A DNA stretch of 64,000 nucleotides, from contig JAHBVF010000011.1 in NCBI GenBank assembly GCA_019637685.1, positions 111,642 to 175,641 on the forward strand, written 5' to 3'. A model generated the notes under the pieces. It saw only the letters and a list, made by a program, of their open reading frames with translations. It searched no databases and was not told where the DNA came from. This DNA is from Caldilineaceae bacterium (lineage in GTDB: Bacteria > Chloroflexota > Anaerolineae > Caldilineales > Caldilineaceae). The position numbers and the translations under genes were made by a program. Of the stretch, positions 44,243 through 53,047 are shown one piece after another (position 1 is the stretch's first letter; each line of letters begins with the position of its first letter).

Positions 44243-44272
44243 TTGACAGCTATCCATCCCTGCTGGTACGAT
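44243..44272 (+). promoter_or_regulatory. Promoter of the first B12-binding radical SAM gene
   Basis: TTGACA at 44243-44248 and TACGAT at 44267-44272, 18 bp apart; expected start near 44279, 47 nt before the ATG at 44326. I see nothing else in the 44010-44325 gap. Confidence 0.6.
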
Positions 44273-44325
44273 CAGTGCCACCACACTACTTTCACCGCGC
44301 CACATTCACCCAACTCACATCCCTA

Positions 44326-45696
44326 ATGATAGCACACAACGCGGATTCATTCATCTCTCGTCCTGCAAAGTCCGGCCCGCGCATTCTGCTGATTTCGCCC
44401 CGTGGCCCGCTCTACCGTCACCGGGGCGGCACGTGGAAGAAGGCCCTGCGCTATCCACCCCTGACCCTGACGACACTGGCCGCGCTGGTCCCCGCGGAAC
44501 TGAACGCGACCGTCGAACTGGTGGATGAGGGCATTGCCGAAACGGATTTGGAGGCAGAGGCCGATCTGGTGGGGATCAGTGCCATCACCGGCACAGCGCC
44601 CCGTTCCTATGAACTGGCCGCGCATTTTCGTGGCCGGGGGATTCCGGTAGTGCTGGGCGGCGTGCATCCCACGCTGCTGCCCGAGGAAGCAGCCCGCCAC
44701 GGGGATTCCGTTGTGGTGGGCTATGCGGAGGATAGCTGGCCCCAACTCCTGCGGGATTTTCTGGCCGGGCAGATGCAGCCCCGCTACGACCAGCAGCCGG
44801 GGCTGAGTCTGGCCGATCGTCCCTTTCCCCGGCGGGAGATGCTGGGCGTGCGGGGCAACTTCGCCATCGGCCACACAATCGAGGCGACGCGGGCCTGCGT
44901 CCATTCCTGCGAATTTTGTGTTGTGCCCGCCGCGTGGGGACGCAAACCCTTTCAGCATCCCGTGGCCGATGTGGTGGCCGATATCCGCCGTATGGGGGCC
45001 AAACGGCTGCTCTTTCTGGACCTGAATCTGATCGCCGATGTGCAGTACGCCAAAGAGTTGTTCACCGCACTGATTCCCCTCAAAGTCCAGTGGGGCGGGC
45101 TGGCAACAGTCGGCATTGTCTGGGACGAGGAACTGCTGAACCTGTGCGCGGCCAGCGGCTGCAAAGGGCTGCTCATCGGCTTCGAGACGCTGAACCGGGA
45201 CGCCCTCCGCGAGACCCGCAAAGGCTTCAATCTGCACACAGACTACCGGGAGGTGGTGCGCCGTCTGCACGAACGGGGCATCGGCATTCAGGGCACATTT
45301 GTCTTTGGCTTCGACAGCCACGACGCCGATGTTTTCGCCGAGACCGCAGAGTTTGCCATCGACACTTGCATCGACCTGCCCCGCTATGCTGTGTTGACCC
45401 CTTTCCCCGGCACGCCGCTCTTTGACAGACTGAAAATGCAGGGGCGTATTCTGAGTGAGGATTGGAGCCTCTACGACGGCCAGCACGTCGTCTATCGCCC
45501 CGACAAATTGACGCCGAACGCGCTCCTGCGCGGCACAGAATGGGCCTGGAAAAAGACATACAGCTACGGAGCCATTGCCAAACGGCTGTTCGGCTCCCGC
45601 ATTCTGCTGCCCCTGGCCCTGGCCGGCAATCTGGGCTATCGTTTCTACGCCCACAATCTGCACAAGTACTATAACTGTGACTGGCGCATTCAATGA
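44326..45696 (+). CDS. B12-binding-domain radical SAM protein 1
   Basis: This 456-residue enzyme has an N-terminal cobalamin-binding-type Rossmann domain (PRILLISPRGPLYR, then RGIPVVLGGVHPTLLPEEAA) and a radical SAM barrel with the cluster motif CVHSCEFC (CxxxCxxC). Conserved partner segments are RMGAKRLLFLDLNLIADVQY, KGLLIGFETLNRDALRETRK and GTFVFGFDSHDADVFAETA. It is likely a methylase or other radical enzyme acting on an unknown substrate, perhaps a lipid as in the HpnP/HpnJ group. It shares the layout, with lower identity, of the two paralogues downstream. Start by first ATG after the promoter. Confidence 0.88.
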   Translation: MIAHNADSFISRPAKSGPRILLISPRGPLYRHRGGTWKKALRYPPLTLTTLAALVPAELNATVELVDEGIAETDLEAEADLVGISAITGTAPRSYELAAHFRGRGIPVVLGGVHPTLLPEEAARHGDSVVVGYAEDSWPQLLRDFLAGQMQPRYDQQPGLSLADRPFPRREMLGVRGNFAIGHTIEATRACVHSCEFCVVPAAWGRKPFQHPVADVVADIRRMGAKRLLFLDLNLIADVQYAKELFTALIPLKVQWGGLATVGIVWDEELLNLCAASGCKGLLIGFETLNRDALRETRKGFNLHTDYREVVRRLHERGIGIQGTFVFGFDSHDADVFAETAEFAIDTCIDLPRYAVLTPFPGTPLFDRLKMQGRILSEDWSLYDGQHVVYRPDKLTPNALLRGTEWAWKKTYSYGAIAKRLFGSRILLPLALAGNLGYRFYAHNLHKYYNCDWRIQ

Positions 45697-45705
45697 GAGC
45701 AGAGA

Positions 45706-45784
45706 TTAAGAGATTGGGGATTGGAGATTGGGTAGTGGCGACGCCGCCGCGCCACTACCCAATCTCCAATCCCCAATCTCTTAA
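45706..45784. repeat. Perfect 35-bp inverted repeat between radical SAM genes 1 and 2
   Basis: 45706-45740 is exactly complementary to 45750-45784, leaving a 9-nt loop (ACGCCGCCG). The arms carry the GGGGATTGGAGATTGGG word seen in several other gaps. The outer bases are TTAA on both sides. It ends 13 nt before the next ATG, so the hairpin may occlude that start. Confidence 0.95.
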
Positions 45785-45796
45785 TTCCCCAATCCT

Positions 45797-47158
45797 ATGA
45801 AAATTACTTTCATCCGCCCCAATATGCTCCCCGTGCGTGGCCGCGACGCGATGGAACCACTGGTCTTCGCCATTCTGGCCGGGCTGACCCCCCGGGATGT
45901 GGAGACGGTTCTGCACGACGACCGGTTGGAGCCGATCCTCTTCGATGAACCGACCGATTTGGTCGCCCTGACTGTGGAGACGTACACCGCGCGGCGGGCT
46001 TATCAGATCGCAACGGAATATCGCAAGCGGGGCGTGCCGGTGGTGATGGGGGGCTATCACCCGACTTTTCTGCCGGAGGAGGCCCGGCAATTTGCCGACG
46101 CGGTGGTGGTGGGAGATGCCGACGCACTCTGGCCCCAGGTGGTGCGGGATGCGCAACGGGGCCAGTTGCAGCGGCTCTACCGGGACGCGGGCTTTCCGCC
46201 TCTGGACAATCTGCGCCCGGATCGCTCGATCTTTCGGGGCAAGCACTACGCGCCCGCCGCGCTGGTGCAGTATGGCCGGGGCTGCCGTTTTGCCTGCGAA
46301 TTCTGTTCCATCCACGCTTTTTATGGCAAGGATTTGCGCCAGCGCCCAGTGGAAAATGTGGTGGCAGAGATCGAGTCCACAGGCAAGAAACATATCTTTT
46401 TGGTGGACGACAATATTTTTGTGGATGTGCCCCGGGCAAAGGAACTTTTCACCGCGCTCATTCCTCTCAAAATTCGCTGGTCGTGCCAGATCAGCGTGGA
46501 TGTGGCCCAGGACCGGGAACTGATGGGATTGCTGGAGAAGAGCGGCTGCACGACGGCGGTTGTGGGCTTTGAGTCGCTGAACGAAAACAGCCTACGCCAG
46601 ATGAAGAAACACTGGAATCTGAAACACAACGACTACGCTACATCTGTGCAAATTTTTCAGGATCACGGCATAATGCTCTACGGCTCGTTTGTCTTTGGCT
46701 ACGACGACGACACGCCCGATTCCTTCGACCGCACCTTGGAATTTGCCCAGGCGAGTAAATTCTACACAGCCAATTTCAATCCTCTGACGCCCATGCCGGG
46801 CGCGGCCCTCTACGACCGGCTGGCACAAGAGGGACGACTGCTCTACGATCGCTGGTGGCTTGACCCCAATTTTCGCTATGGGGATGCGGTCTTTCGGCCC
46901 AAAGGGATGAGCGCGGCGGAGTTGACAGCGGGCTGCTACCGTATCCGCAAGGCGTTTCACAGCCTGCGTTCCATCGCCAGCCGGGGGCTGGAGACCCGCA
47001 CCAACTGCCGGGACCCCTACCGATTGGGGCTGCATCTGGCGTCTAATTTTGTCAGCCGTTGGATGATCGACCGCAAGCAGGGGCTGGCCCTGGGTGAAAG
47101 TGAATCAAGTGAATCAATCGACACGAATCTGGATGGATGGGAGCGTTTTCACCGATGA
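45797..47158 (+). CDS. B12-binding-domain radical SAM protein 2
   Basis: This 453-residue protein begins MKITFIRPNMLPVRG and carries VALTVETYTARRAYQIATEY and RGVPVVMGGYHPTFLPEEAR as its cobalamin-type domain. It then has the cluster motif CRFACEFC and the barrel segments KKHIFLVDDNIFVDVPRAKE, TTAVVGFESLNENSLRQM and YGSFVFGYDDDTPDSF. It is clearly a close paralogue of radical SAM protein 3 (51.1 kb): the same TVETYTARRAY and RSW/SQ patterns. The stop overlaps the GNAT gene by four bases (ATGA), so those two are coupled. Confidence 0.9.
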   Translation: MKITFIRPNMLPVRGRDAMEPLVFAILAGLTPRDVETVLHDDRLEPILFDEPTDLVALTVETYTARRAYQIATEYRKRGVPVVMGGYHPTFLPEEARQFADAVVVGDADALWPQVVRDAQRGQLQRLYRDAGFPPLDNLRPDRSIFRGKHYAPAALVQYGRGCRFACEFCSIHAFYGKDLRQRPVENVVAEIESTGKKHIFLVDDNIFVDVPRAKELFTALIPLKIRWSCQISVDVAQDRELMGLLEKSGCTTAVVGFESLNENSLRQMKKHWNLKHNDYATSVQIFQDHGIMLYGSFVFGYDDDTPDSFDRTLEFAQASKFYTANFNPLTPMPGAALYDRLAQEGRLLYDRWWLDPNFRYGDAVFRPKGMSAAELTAGCYRIRKAFHSLRSIASRGLETRTNCRDPYRLGLHLASNFVSRWMIDRKQGLALGESESSESIDTNLDGWERFHR

Positions 47159-48102
47159 CGACTGAGCAAAAACCGGCTGGGGAATATACGCTGCGTCCGC
47201 CCCGCCGGGAGGACGCAGCGCTGGTGGTGGATGTGATGAATGCCTGTCAGGCCGCGCTGGGCGATGCCCCGGATATGAGCGTGGACGCGTTGCTGAAAGA
47301 TTGGGTGGGGACGGACCTGGACGACCAGGCGGTGCTGGTGGTGGGGCCAGAGGGACAGGTGGTGGGTTTTGCTGATTTGATGAACCGGCGCTACGAGCAG
47401 GTGAATGTCTATGCCTATCCCTTGCCTGGCCCCCATTGGGCAGCAGTCTTTGCCCAGATGATGCAATGGGGCGAGGCGTGGGCGTCCACCCACAGGCATC
47501 TGGGCCAAGATGTGGACGAGGTGGAGGTTCACTTCTTCCGCCGGGCCAACGACGGGGCCGCCTGCACCGCGCTGGAAGCCGCTGGCTATGAGAATGTGCG
47601 CACCCATTATGTGATGGCCGCGCAATTGACAGAGAAACCGCCTGTGCCCATCTGGCCGGCAGGTGTCTCGGCGCGCGCCTATCGCCCCGGCCAGGACGAC
47701 GACGCGCTCTTTCTGGGGGGCGAGGAATCTTTTCAGGATATGTGGAATCGTCCGTCCAGCACAAAAGAGCGCTGGCTGCTGCCCACCCAGGCCGAAAGCT
47801 TCGACCCCACCCTCTGGTTTCTGCCCTTCGACCAGACCAATAATGAAGTGTGCGGCGTTTGTCTCTGCTCAATTCTGGCGGGCGTGGGTGAAGTGGATAC
47901 CCTGGGGATACGCCGTCCCTGGCGGCGACAGGGGCTGGGGCTGGCCCTGCTCCACCACGCCTTTGGCGAGTTCTGGCAGCGAGGTGTTCGCCGGGTGCGT
48001 TTGAGTGTGGACGCCGAAAGCCCCACCGGCGCGCCCCGGCTCTATGACCGGGCAGGCTTTCGGGTGGAGCAACAGTTTGCCCGCTATCTAAAAAGAGTGT
48101 AG
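47155..48102 (+). CDS. Tandem GNAT-domain acetyltransferase
   Basis: This 315-residue protein has two GNAT-like lobes, as in mycothiol synthase-type enzymes. The N-terminal lobe (YTLRPPRREDAALVVDVM to VHFFRRANDGAACTALEAAG) lacks a strong motif A. The C-terminal lobe has VGEVDTLGIRRPWRRQGLGL and GVRRVRLSVDAESPTGAPRL, followed by YDRAGFRV. Substrate unknown. It starts with an ATGA overlap on radical SAM gene 2, suggesting that the two act together. Start at 47155 rather than an ATG 18 bases upstream, because of the overlap. Confidence 0.85.
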   Translation: MTTEQKPAGEYTLRPPRREDAALVVDVMNACQAALGDAPDMSVDALLKDWVGTDLDDQAVLVVGPEGQVVGFADLMNRRYEQVNVYAYPLPGPHWAAVFAQMMQWGEAWASTHRHLGQDVDEVEVHFFRRANDGAACTALEAAGYENVRTHYVMAAQLTEKPPVPIWPAGVSARAYRPGQDDDALFLGGEESFQDMWNRPSSTKERWLLPTQAESFDPTLWFLPFDQTNNEVCGVCLCSILAGVGEVDTLGIRRPWRRQGLGLALLHHAFGEFWQRGVRRVRLSVDAESPTGAPRLYDRAGFRVEQQFARYLKRV

Positions 48103-48103
48103 C

Positions 48104-48158
48104 AGGGATCGGGGGCTGGAGATAGGGTGCTCCACCCAGTCCCCAGTCCCCGATCCCT
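48104..48158. repeat. Imperfect inverted repeat between the GNAT and amidohydrolase genes
   Basis: 48104-48129 pairs with 48133-48158 (26-nt arms, about four mostly G-U compatible mismatches). It uses AGGGATCGGGGGCTGG, the same word family as at 20.1 kb. Confidence 0.75.
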
Positions 48159-48199
48159 AATCTCAATATCCAATATCCAATCCCCCAGGAGGAAATCCC

Positions 48200-49426
48200 A
48201 TGCATTTTGACTTACTTATTCAGGGCGGCGATGTCGTCAACCCCGGCGGCCAGAGCGGACGGCTGGATGTGGGCATCCGGCGCAACCGGGTGGCCGCGAT
48301 GGAACCGAGCATCCCCGCGGAGAGCGCGGCCCGGGTGGTGGACGCCAGCGGTCAGATCGTCACCCCCGGCCTCATCGACCTGCACACCCACGTCTACCAC
48401 AACGTCACATTCTGGGGCATCCACGCCGACCCGGTGGCCGCGCGCAGCGGTGTGACCACCTGGCTGGACGTGGGGTCCGCGGGCGCGTTCAATGTGCTGG
48501 GCTTTCGGGAATGGGTGGCCAAGCCCTCCACTGCCCGTCTCTATGGCCTGCTCAACATCTCGTCCATCGGTCTGACTGCGGCCACATTTGAACTCACCAA
48601 TCTGGAGTATTGCGATGTGGATTTGTGCGTCAAACTCATCGAGCAGAATGCAGACCTGCTCCTGGGCATCAAAGCCCGCATCGACCGCAACACCACCCGA
48701 GGCACAGGTATCGAACCCCTGCGCCGGGCACGGGCAGCTGCGGATCAGGTGCAGCTGCCGCTGATGGTCCACATCGGCGGTGGCCCGCCCAGCCTGCTCG
48801 AAGTGCTGGAATTGATGCGCCCCGGCGATATCCTGACCCACTGTTTTACGGGCGGGGATATGCGCATCATCGACGATTCGGGTGTGCTGCTGGAAGCGGC
48901 CAAACGGGCCTGGGACAGCGGTGTGATTCTGGACATCGGCCACGGCGCGGGGTCGTTCTCATTTGAGACAGCCGAAAAGATGATGGCCGCGGGCTATCAG
49001 CCGGATGTGATCTCCACGGACATCCACCAGATGAGCATTCACGGCCCGCTCTACGATATGCCCACCTGTCTGAGCAAATTCCTGGCCCTGGGCATGAGCC
49101 TGGAGGATGTGATCCGAGCATCGACTGTGCGGGCTGCCGCAGCCATGGGGATGGGTGACGAAGTGGGAACGCTCCGTGTCGGCAGCCTGGCAGACGTGGC
49201 CCTCTTCGAGATTCTGGAAGGCGATTTTCCCTTCTACGACGTACGAATGCTCCAGCGCAACGGCAAGCAGTTGTTGCGCAACACAATGACAATCGTCAAT
49301 GGCCGGGAACTGCCCCGCACCTGCGACGGCCCGACCGCGCCCTGGATCGAACTGAGCCAAGGCCAGCAAAAGCTGGTTGAATTGGGCCACGCGCCGGACA
49401 AATTGGCTGTGACCCACTGCTGCTAA
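48200..49426 (+). CDS. Amidohydrolase/deacetylase-family metal-dependent hydrolase
   Basis: This 408-residue amidohydrolase-superfamily enzyme resembles the EF0837/AHA_3915-type deacetylase group (dihydroorotase-like). It has the composite beta sandwich start DLLIQGGDVVNPGG and metal ligands GLIDLHTHVY (two His), a likely bridging Lys in LLGIKARIDRNTT, VHIGGGPP and THCFTGGDM (His), and Asp in VISTDIHQMS. Substrates of this group include N-acetylated or N-carbamoyl amino-acid derivatives, and the actual one here is unknown. AGGAGG precedes the ATG at good spacing. The two terminal Cys residues are not part of a motif I know. Confidence 0.86.
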   Translation: MHFDLLIQGGDVVNPGGQSGRLDVGIRRNRVAAMEPSIPAESAARVVDASGQIVTPGLIDLHTHVYHNVTFWGIHADPVAARSGVTTWLDVGSAGAFNVLGFREWVAKPSTARLYGLLNISSIGLTAATFELTNLEYCDVDLCVKLIEQNADLLLGIKARIDRNTTRGTGIEPLRRARAAADQVQLPLMVHIGGGPPSLLEVLELMRPGDILTHCFTGGDMRIIDDSGVLLEAAKRAWDSGVILDIGHGAGSFSFETAEKMMAAGYQPDVISTDIHQMSIHGPLYDMPTCLSKFLALGMSLEDVIRASTVRAAAAMGMGDEVGTLRVGSLADVALFEILEGDFPFYDVRMLQRNGKQLLRNTMTIVNGRELPRTCDGPTAPWIELSQGQQKLVELGHAPDKLAVTHCC

Positions 49427-49431
49427 GAATT

Positions 49432-49489
49432 GCGTAGTGCGTGGGGCGTGTACTGGTAGCGATGCCGGTACACGCCCTACGCACTACGC
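49432..49489. repeat. Inverted repeat between amidohydrolase and serine hydrolase genes
   Basis: 49432-49456 pairs with 49465-49489 (25-nt arms with two G-U compatible mismatches, 8-nt loop TAGCGATG). Built from GCGTAGTGCGTGGGGCGTG, a different word from the other elements. Confidence 0.85.
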
Positions 49490-49510
49490 TCCACCCAAAG
49501 GACCTCTCCG

Positions 49511-50941
49511 ATGACACACCGACTCCCCCGCAGCACGCCGGAAGCCCAGGGCATTGCCTCTGCTGCCATTCTTGGCTTTGTCGAAGCGGCCCACCAATCC
49601 ATCCACGACATCCACAGCCTGATGATTGTGCGCCACGGCGCGGTGGTGGCCGAGGGCTGGTGGTCTCCGTTTGAAGAAGCGCGCACTCACGTGCTTTTCT
49701 CCCTGAGCAAGAGCTTCACCTCCTCCGCCATCGGCCTGGCCGTGGAAGAGGGGCTGCTCACAGTGGACGACCGGGTGGTGGATTTCTTCCCCGACGATCT
49801 GCCTGCAACCGTCAGCGACAATCTGGCCGCGATGACTGTCCATCACCTGCTGGCGATGTACACCGGACACAGCGAGGACACCACCGGCTATCTCCACGCG
49901 GCTGTGGACGGCAACTGGGCGCGGGCGTTCCTGGCCCAGCCCGTCACCCACCCACCGGGGACTCACTTTCTCTACAACACCGGGGCGACGTATATGCTTT
50001 CGGCAATTGTGCAGAAGCTGAGCGGCCAGACGCTGCTCGACTATTTGACACCCCGCCTCTTTGCGCCCCTGGGCATCGCCAACCCCACCTGGGAAACCTG
50101 CCCCCGGGGGATCAACACCGGCGGCTATGGGCTGAAAATAACGACAGAGGACATCGCCGTTTTTGGGCAGATGTATCTGCAAAAAGGTGTCTGGCAAGGG
50201 CAGCGGATTCTCCCCGCGGCCTGGGTGGCCGAAGCAACCCGGGGCCACAGCGACAACAGCGCCAACGAAAATATCGACTGGGCACAGGGCTACGGCTACC
50301 AGTTCTGGCGCTGCCGCCACAACGCCTATCGGGGCGACGGCGCTTTCGGTCAGTTCTGCGTGGTTATGCCAGAACAGGACGCGGTGATCGCCATCACTGC
50401 CGGTGTGGGGCCAATGCAGCCCACGCTGGACCTGATCTGGGAGCATCTGCTGCCGGCATTCGGGGCAAATGTGCTGCCGGAAGATGCGACCGGGCAGACC
50501 CGATTGCAGCAGAAACTGGCCGGTCTTGCCATTGCGCCCCAGGCAGGGACCGCGTCATCACCCATCGCGCGGCAGGTGACGGGCAGGCGCTATGCGATGG
50601 ATGAAAACCCTCGGGGCGTGGAGGCATTTTCCTTTGACTTTGCCCAAGACCAGAACATCTGTACAATAGAGGGGCCGTGGGGAGAACAGAAGATCGTTTG
50701 TGGTATTGGGGAATGGCGCAAAGGCGAAGCGGTCTTTGATGCGCGGGGCAGCCAGCCTGCCGCGGTCAGCAGCGGGTGGGTCGAGCCGGACATCTTCGCG
50801 TTTCGCGTCTATTTCTACGAAAGCCCCTTCTGTGTCAGCTACACCTGCCGCTTTGAAGGTGATACCCTGGCCGTCGATTCCGCGTTCAACGTCTCTTTTG
50901 GCCCGGCAGAACTGCCTCGACTGGTGGGGAAAGCGCGCTGA
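49511..50941 (+). CDS. Class C beta-lactamase-related serine hydrolase
   Basis: This 476-residue serine hydrolase resembles penicillin-binding esterases and beta-lactamase class C. The catalytic SxxK is in VLFSLSKSFTSSA (Ser64, Lys67) and the Tyr motif is in HFLYNTGATYMLS. GINTGGYGLKITTEDIAVFG and HNAYRGDGAFGQFCVVMPEQ match the third motif region of this family. A C-terminal beta domain of about 130 residues follows. No signal peptide is visible, so it may act in the cytoplasm as an esterase or amidase. It is positioned among the radical SAM cluster genes. Confidence 0.86.
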   Translation: MTHRLPRSTPEAQGIASAAILGFVEAAHQSIHDIHSLMIVRHGAVVAEGWWSPFEEARTHVLFSLSKSFTSSAIGLAVEEGLLTVDDRVVDFFPDDLPATVSDNLAAMTVHHLLAMYTGHSEDTTGYLHAAVDGNWARAFLAQPVTHPPGTHFLYNTGATYMLSAIVQKLSGQTLLDYLTPRLFAPLGIANPTWETCPRGINTGGYGLKITTEDIAVFGQMYLQKGVWQGQRILPAAWVAEATRGHSDNSANENIDWAQGYGYQFWRCRHNAYRGDGAFGQFCVVMPEQDAVIAITAGVGPMQPTLDLIWEHLLPAFGANVLPEDATGQTRLQQKLAGLAIAPQAGTASSPIARQVTGRRYAMDENPRGVEAFSFDFAQDQNICTIEGPWGEQKIVCGIGEWRKGEAVFDARGSQPAAVSSGWVEPDIFAFRVYFYESPFCVSYTCRFEGDTLAVDSAFNVSFGPAELPRLVGKAR

Positions 50942-51079
50942 AAAGGTTATGACACGCGCGGCGTGAAACGTGAAGCCAGTCTCACGCCGCACGCAGCACA
51001 TCCCACGCCGCGGGCAGTACCCTTTCGCGTCCATCTGTCCACCAAACCGGATTGTTGACAATTCACCACAGGAACTCCC

Positions 51080-52414
51080 ATGCATCTCACCTTCATCAAA
51101 CCCAATATTGGACGGATGGAACACAGCCTTTATGTGGATGAGGGGCGGATGGAACCCCTGCAATTGGGTGTGTTGGCCGCGCTCACCCCGCCGGATGTGG
51201 ACATCGCTCTCTGGGACGATCGGCTGGAGAGCATCCCCTATGAACGGCCCACGGATTTGGTGGCGATCACAGTGGAGACGTATACGGCCCGCCGCGCCTA
51301 CGAAATCGCCGGGGAGTATCGGCGGCGGGGCGTGCCGGTGGTGATGGGCGGGATGCAGCCCACACTCATCCCGGAGGAGGTGAAGCCCCACGCCGACAGC
51401 ATCTTCGTGGGCGACGCGGAGACGAAATGGGCGCAGGTCATCGACGACGCGCGACGGGGCGCGTTGCAGCCGGTCTACCATGCGCCGGTGGGGGTGGCCC
51501 ATCCCGGCATCCACACCCGGCGGGATATCTTTAAAGGCAAGGGCTACCTGCCCATTTCGCTGATGCAATTCAGCCGGGGCTGCCGTTTCGCCTGCACCTT
51601 CTGCGCGGTGAGCAGCTACTTTGACAAAGGCCACTACACCCGGCTGGCCGAAGAGGTGGTGGCAGAGATCGAAGCCAGAGAGCGCAAGCAGATTATCTTC
51701 TTTGTGGATGACAATATCCTCTCCAATTTCGCCGCGGCCAAGAAGCTTTTCCGGGCATTGATTCCCCTCAAAATCCATTGGGTGAGCCAGGGCAGCATCG
51801 ATATGACCCAGGACCGGGAGCTGATGGGGCTGATGGTGGAGAGCGGCTGTGTGGGAATGGTGGTAGGTTTCGAGTCCATCTCCAAGGACAGCCTGCGCTG
51901 GATGCGCAAGTCGCCCAACTTTGTGGGGGGCTTCGACGGCTATCAGAAACAGATCGAAGTCATCCGGGAGTATGGCATCCAACTGTGGGCGGCCTTCACC
52001 CTGGGCCACGATCACGACACAGTGGACTCTATTCGGGAGACGCTGGACTGGGCCATGGAAAACAAATTTCCCCTGGCTGCCTTCAATATTTTGGTTCCCT
52101 ATCCCAACACGCCGCTTTACACAAAGCTGGAGTCCGAAGGGCGTCTGCTCTATGACGGCAGTTGGTGGCTGCACCCGGAATATCGCTTCAACTACGCGGC
52201 CTTTCGTCCCAAAAATATGACGCCGGACGAGCTGACCGAAGCCTGCTGGAATGCCCGCTCCACCTACAACAGCCTGGGCTTTCTCATTCGCCGCGCCTTT
52301 GACTTCAAGACGAATCTGCGCACGCTCTACAAACTGGGGGTCTATCTGCGCTACAGCCCCATCTTCCGCAAGGAAGTTTTCAAAAAGCAGGGGATGCGCT
52401 TCGGGCTGGGGTGA
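51080..52414 (+). CDS. B12-binding-domain radical SAM protein 3
   Basis: This 444-residue paralogue of radical SAM protein 2 starts MHLTFIKPNIGRMEH and carries VAITVETYTARRAYEIAGEY and RGVPVVMGGMQPTLIPEEV. The cluster motif is CRFACTFC, followed by KQIIFFVDDNILSNFAAAKK, GMVVGFESISKDSLRWM and AAFTLGHDHDTVDSIRETL. The ends of proteins 2 and 3 diverge. AGGAA lies before the ATG. The DsrE-like gene follows after about 90 bases. Function unknown: a radical-based methyl or rearrangement reaction is likely. Confidence 0.9.
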   Translation: MHLTFIKPNIGRMEHSLYVDEGRMEPLQLGVLAALTPPDVDIALWDDRLESIPYERPTDLVAITVETYTARRAYEIAGEYRRRGVPVVMGGMQPTLIPEEVKPHADSIFVGDAETKWAQVIDDARRGALQPVYHAPVGVAHPGIHTRRDIFKGKGYLPISLMQFSRGCRFACTFCAVSSYFDKGHYTRLAEEVVAEIEARERKQIIFFVDDNILSNFAAAKKLFRALIPLKIHWVSQGSIDMTQDRELMGLMVESGCVGMVVGFESISKDSLRWMRKSPNFVGGFDGYQKQIEVIREYGIQLWAAFTLGHDHDTVDSIRETLDWAMENKFPLAAFNILVPYPNTPLYTKLESEGRLLYDGSWWLHPEYRFNYAAFRPKNMTPDELTEACWNARSTYNSLGFLIRRAFDFKTNLRTLYKLGVYLRYSPIFRKEVFKKQGMRFGLG

Positions 52415-52507
52415 CTTCCGTCTGCCGGGGATTCTGGGATTCTTGTCCGATTCGGTATACTGAGCAACGCAGTATCCCTGTCTATCCCCCCACACGAGGA
52501 GAAATCC

Positions 52508-52909
52508 GTGAAAGTTGCGTACGTCTTTGCTCTGCCCCGTTCTGCCAGCTACAAACTGGCCCAAATGATTCTGCCCCAACTGGAAGCGGGAACCCACGGC
52601 GTGGACGTGGCCGGGATGTTCTTCTTCGACGATAACACTTTTGTCCTGCGTGCCGGTGACCCGGTGGGCGAGCGGCTGGCGAAGGTGGCCGCGGAGAAGG
52701 GCATTCTGCTGATGATGTGTGATATGTGCGCGTTGGAGCGCAACCTGGCCGAGGGCGAACCCCGCTGGTGCGACACCGACGGCGTGGGCCGCACCGAGCC
52801 GGGCGAATGTCGTACGGTCAACACCGTAGAGGGCGTCCACGTGGGCTGCTTCCCCGACCTCTACGCCGCGCTGGCGGGCAATATGCCGGATCAGGTGATT
52901 ACGCTGTAG
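52508..52909 (+). CDS. DsrE-like small cytoplasmic protein
   Basis: This 133-residue protein of the DsrE/F/H-like fold begins KVAYVFALPRSASYKLAQMI and carries MFFFDDNTFVLRAGDPVGER, as in sulfur-relay DsrE proteins. It has a cluster of cysteines in LLMMCDMCALERNL and RWCDTDG that could bind a sulfane sulfur or metal. DsrE relatives in the Sox/Dsr context transfer sulfur; no sulfur-oxidation genes are near. A GTG start with GAGGAG eight bases upstream. It follows radical SAM protein 3 and could supply sulfur to a modification reaction. Confidence 0.75.
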   Translation: MKVAYVFALPRSASYKLAQMILPQLEAGTHGVDVAGMFFFDDNTFVLRAGDPVGERLAKVAAEKGILLMMCDMCALERNLAEGEPRWCDTDGVGRTEPGECRTVNTVEGVHVGCFPDLYAALAGNMPDQVITL

Positions 52910-52955
52910 TTGGGTAGGGTGCGATTCGCCAGCGGTGAGTCGAATTTCCAAGATA

Positions 52956-53016
52956 GAAACGTGAAACGTAAAGCGTGAGATCGAACGACGATCTCACGCT
53001 TTACGTTTCACGTTTC
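52956..53016. repeat. Perfect 28-bp inverted repeat between convergent dsrE-like and DUF3891-like genes
   Basis: 52956-52983 is exactly complementary to 52989-53016 around a 5-nt loop (AACGA). The arms read GAAACGTGAAACGTAAAGCG and onward. The right arm is followed by TTTGG. A shorter related GTGAAACGTGAAG element lies at about 50,955-50,990. It may terminate both genes. Confidence 0.92.
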
Positions 53017-53047
53017 TTTGGCAAAATATCATCCGCCCCAGTTCAAC

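Noticed and set aside
43903..44325. Upstream extension of radical SAM gene 1
   Set aside because: The added codons overlap the ThuA gene and precede the predicted promoter; the conserved protein starts at 44326.
52956..53016. 28-bp perfect repeat as a CRISPR unit
   Set aside because: It is a single inverted pair with a 5-nt loop, no third copy and no cas genes nearby.
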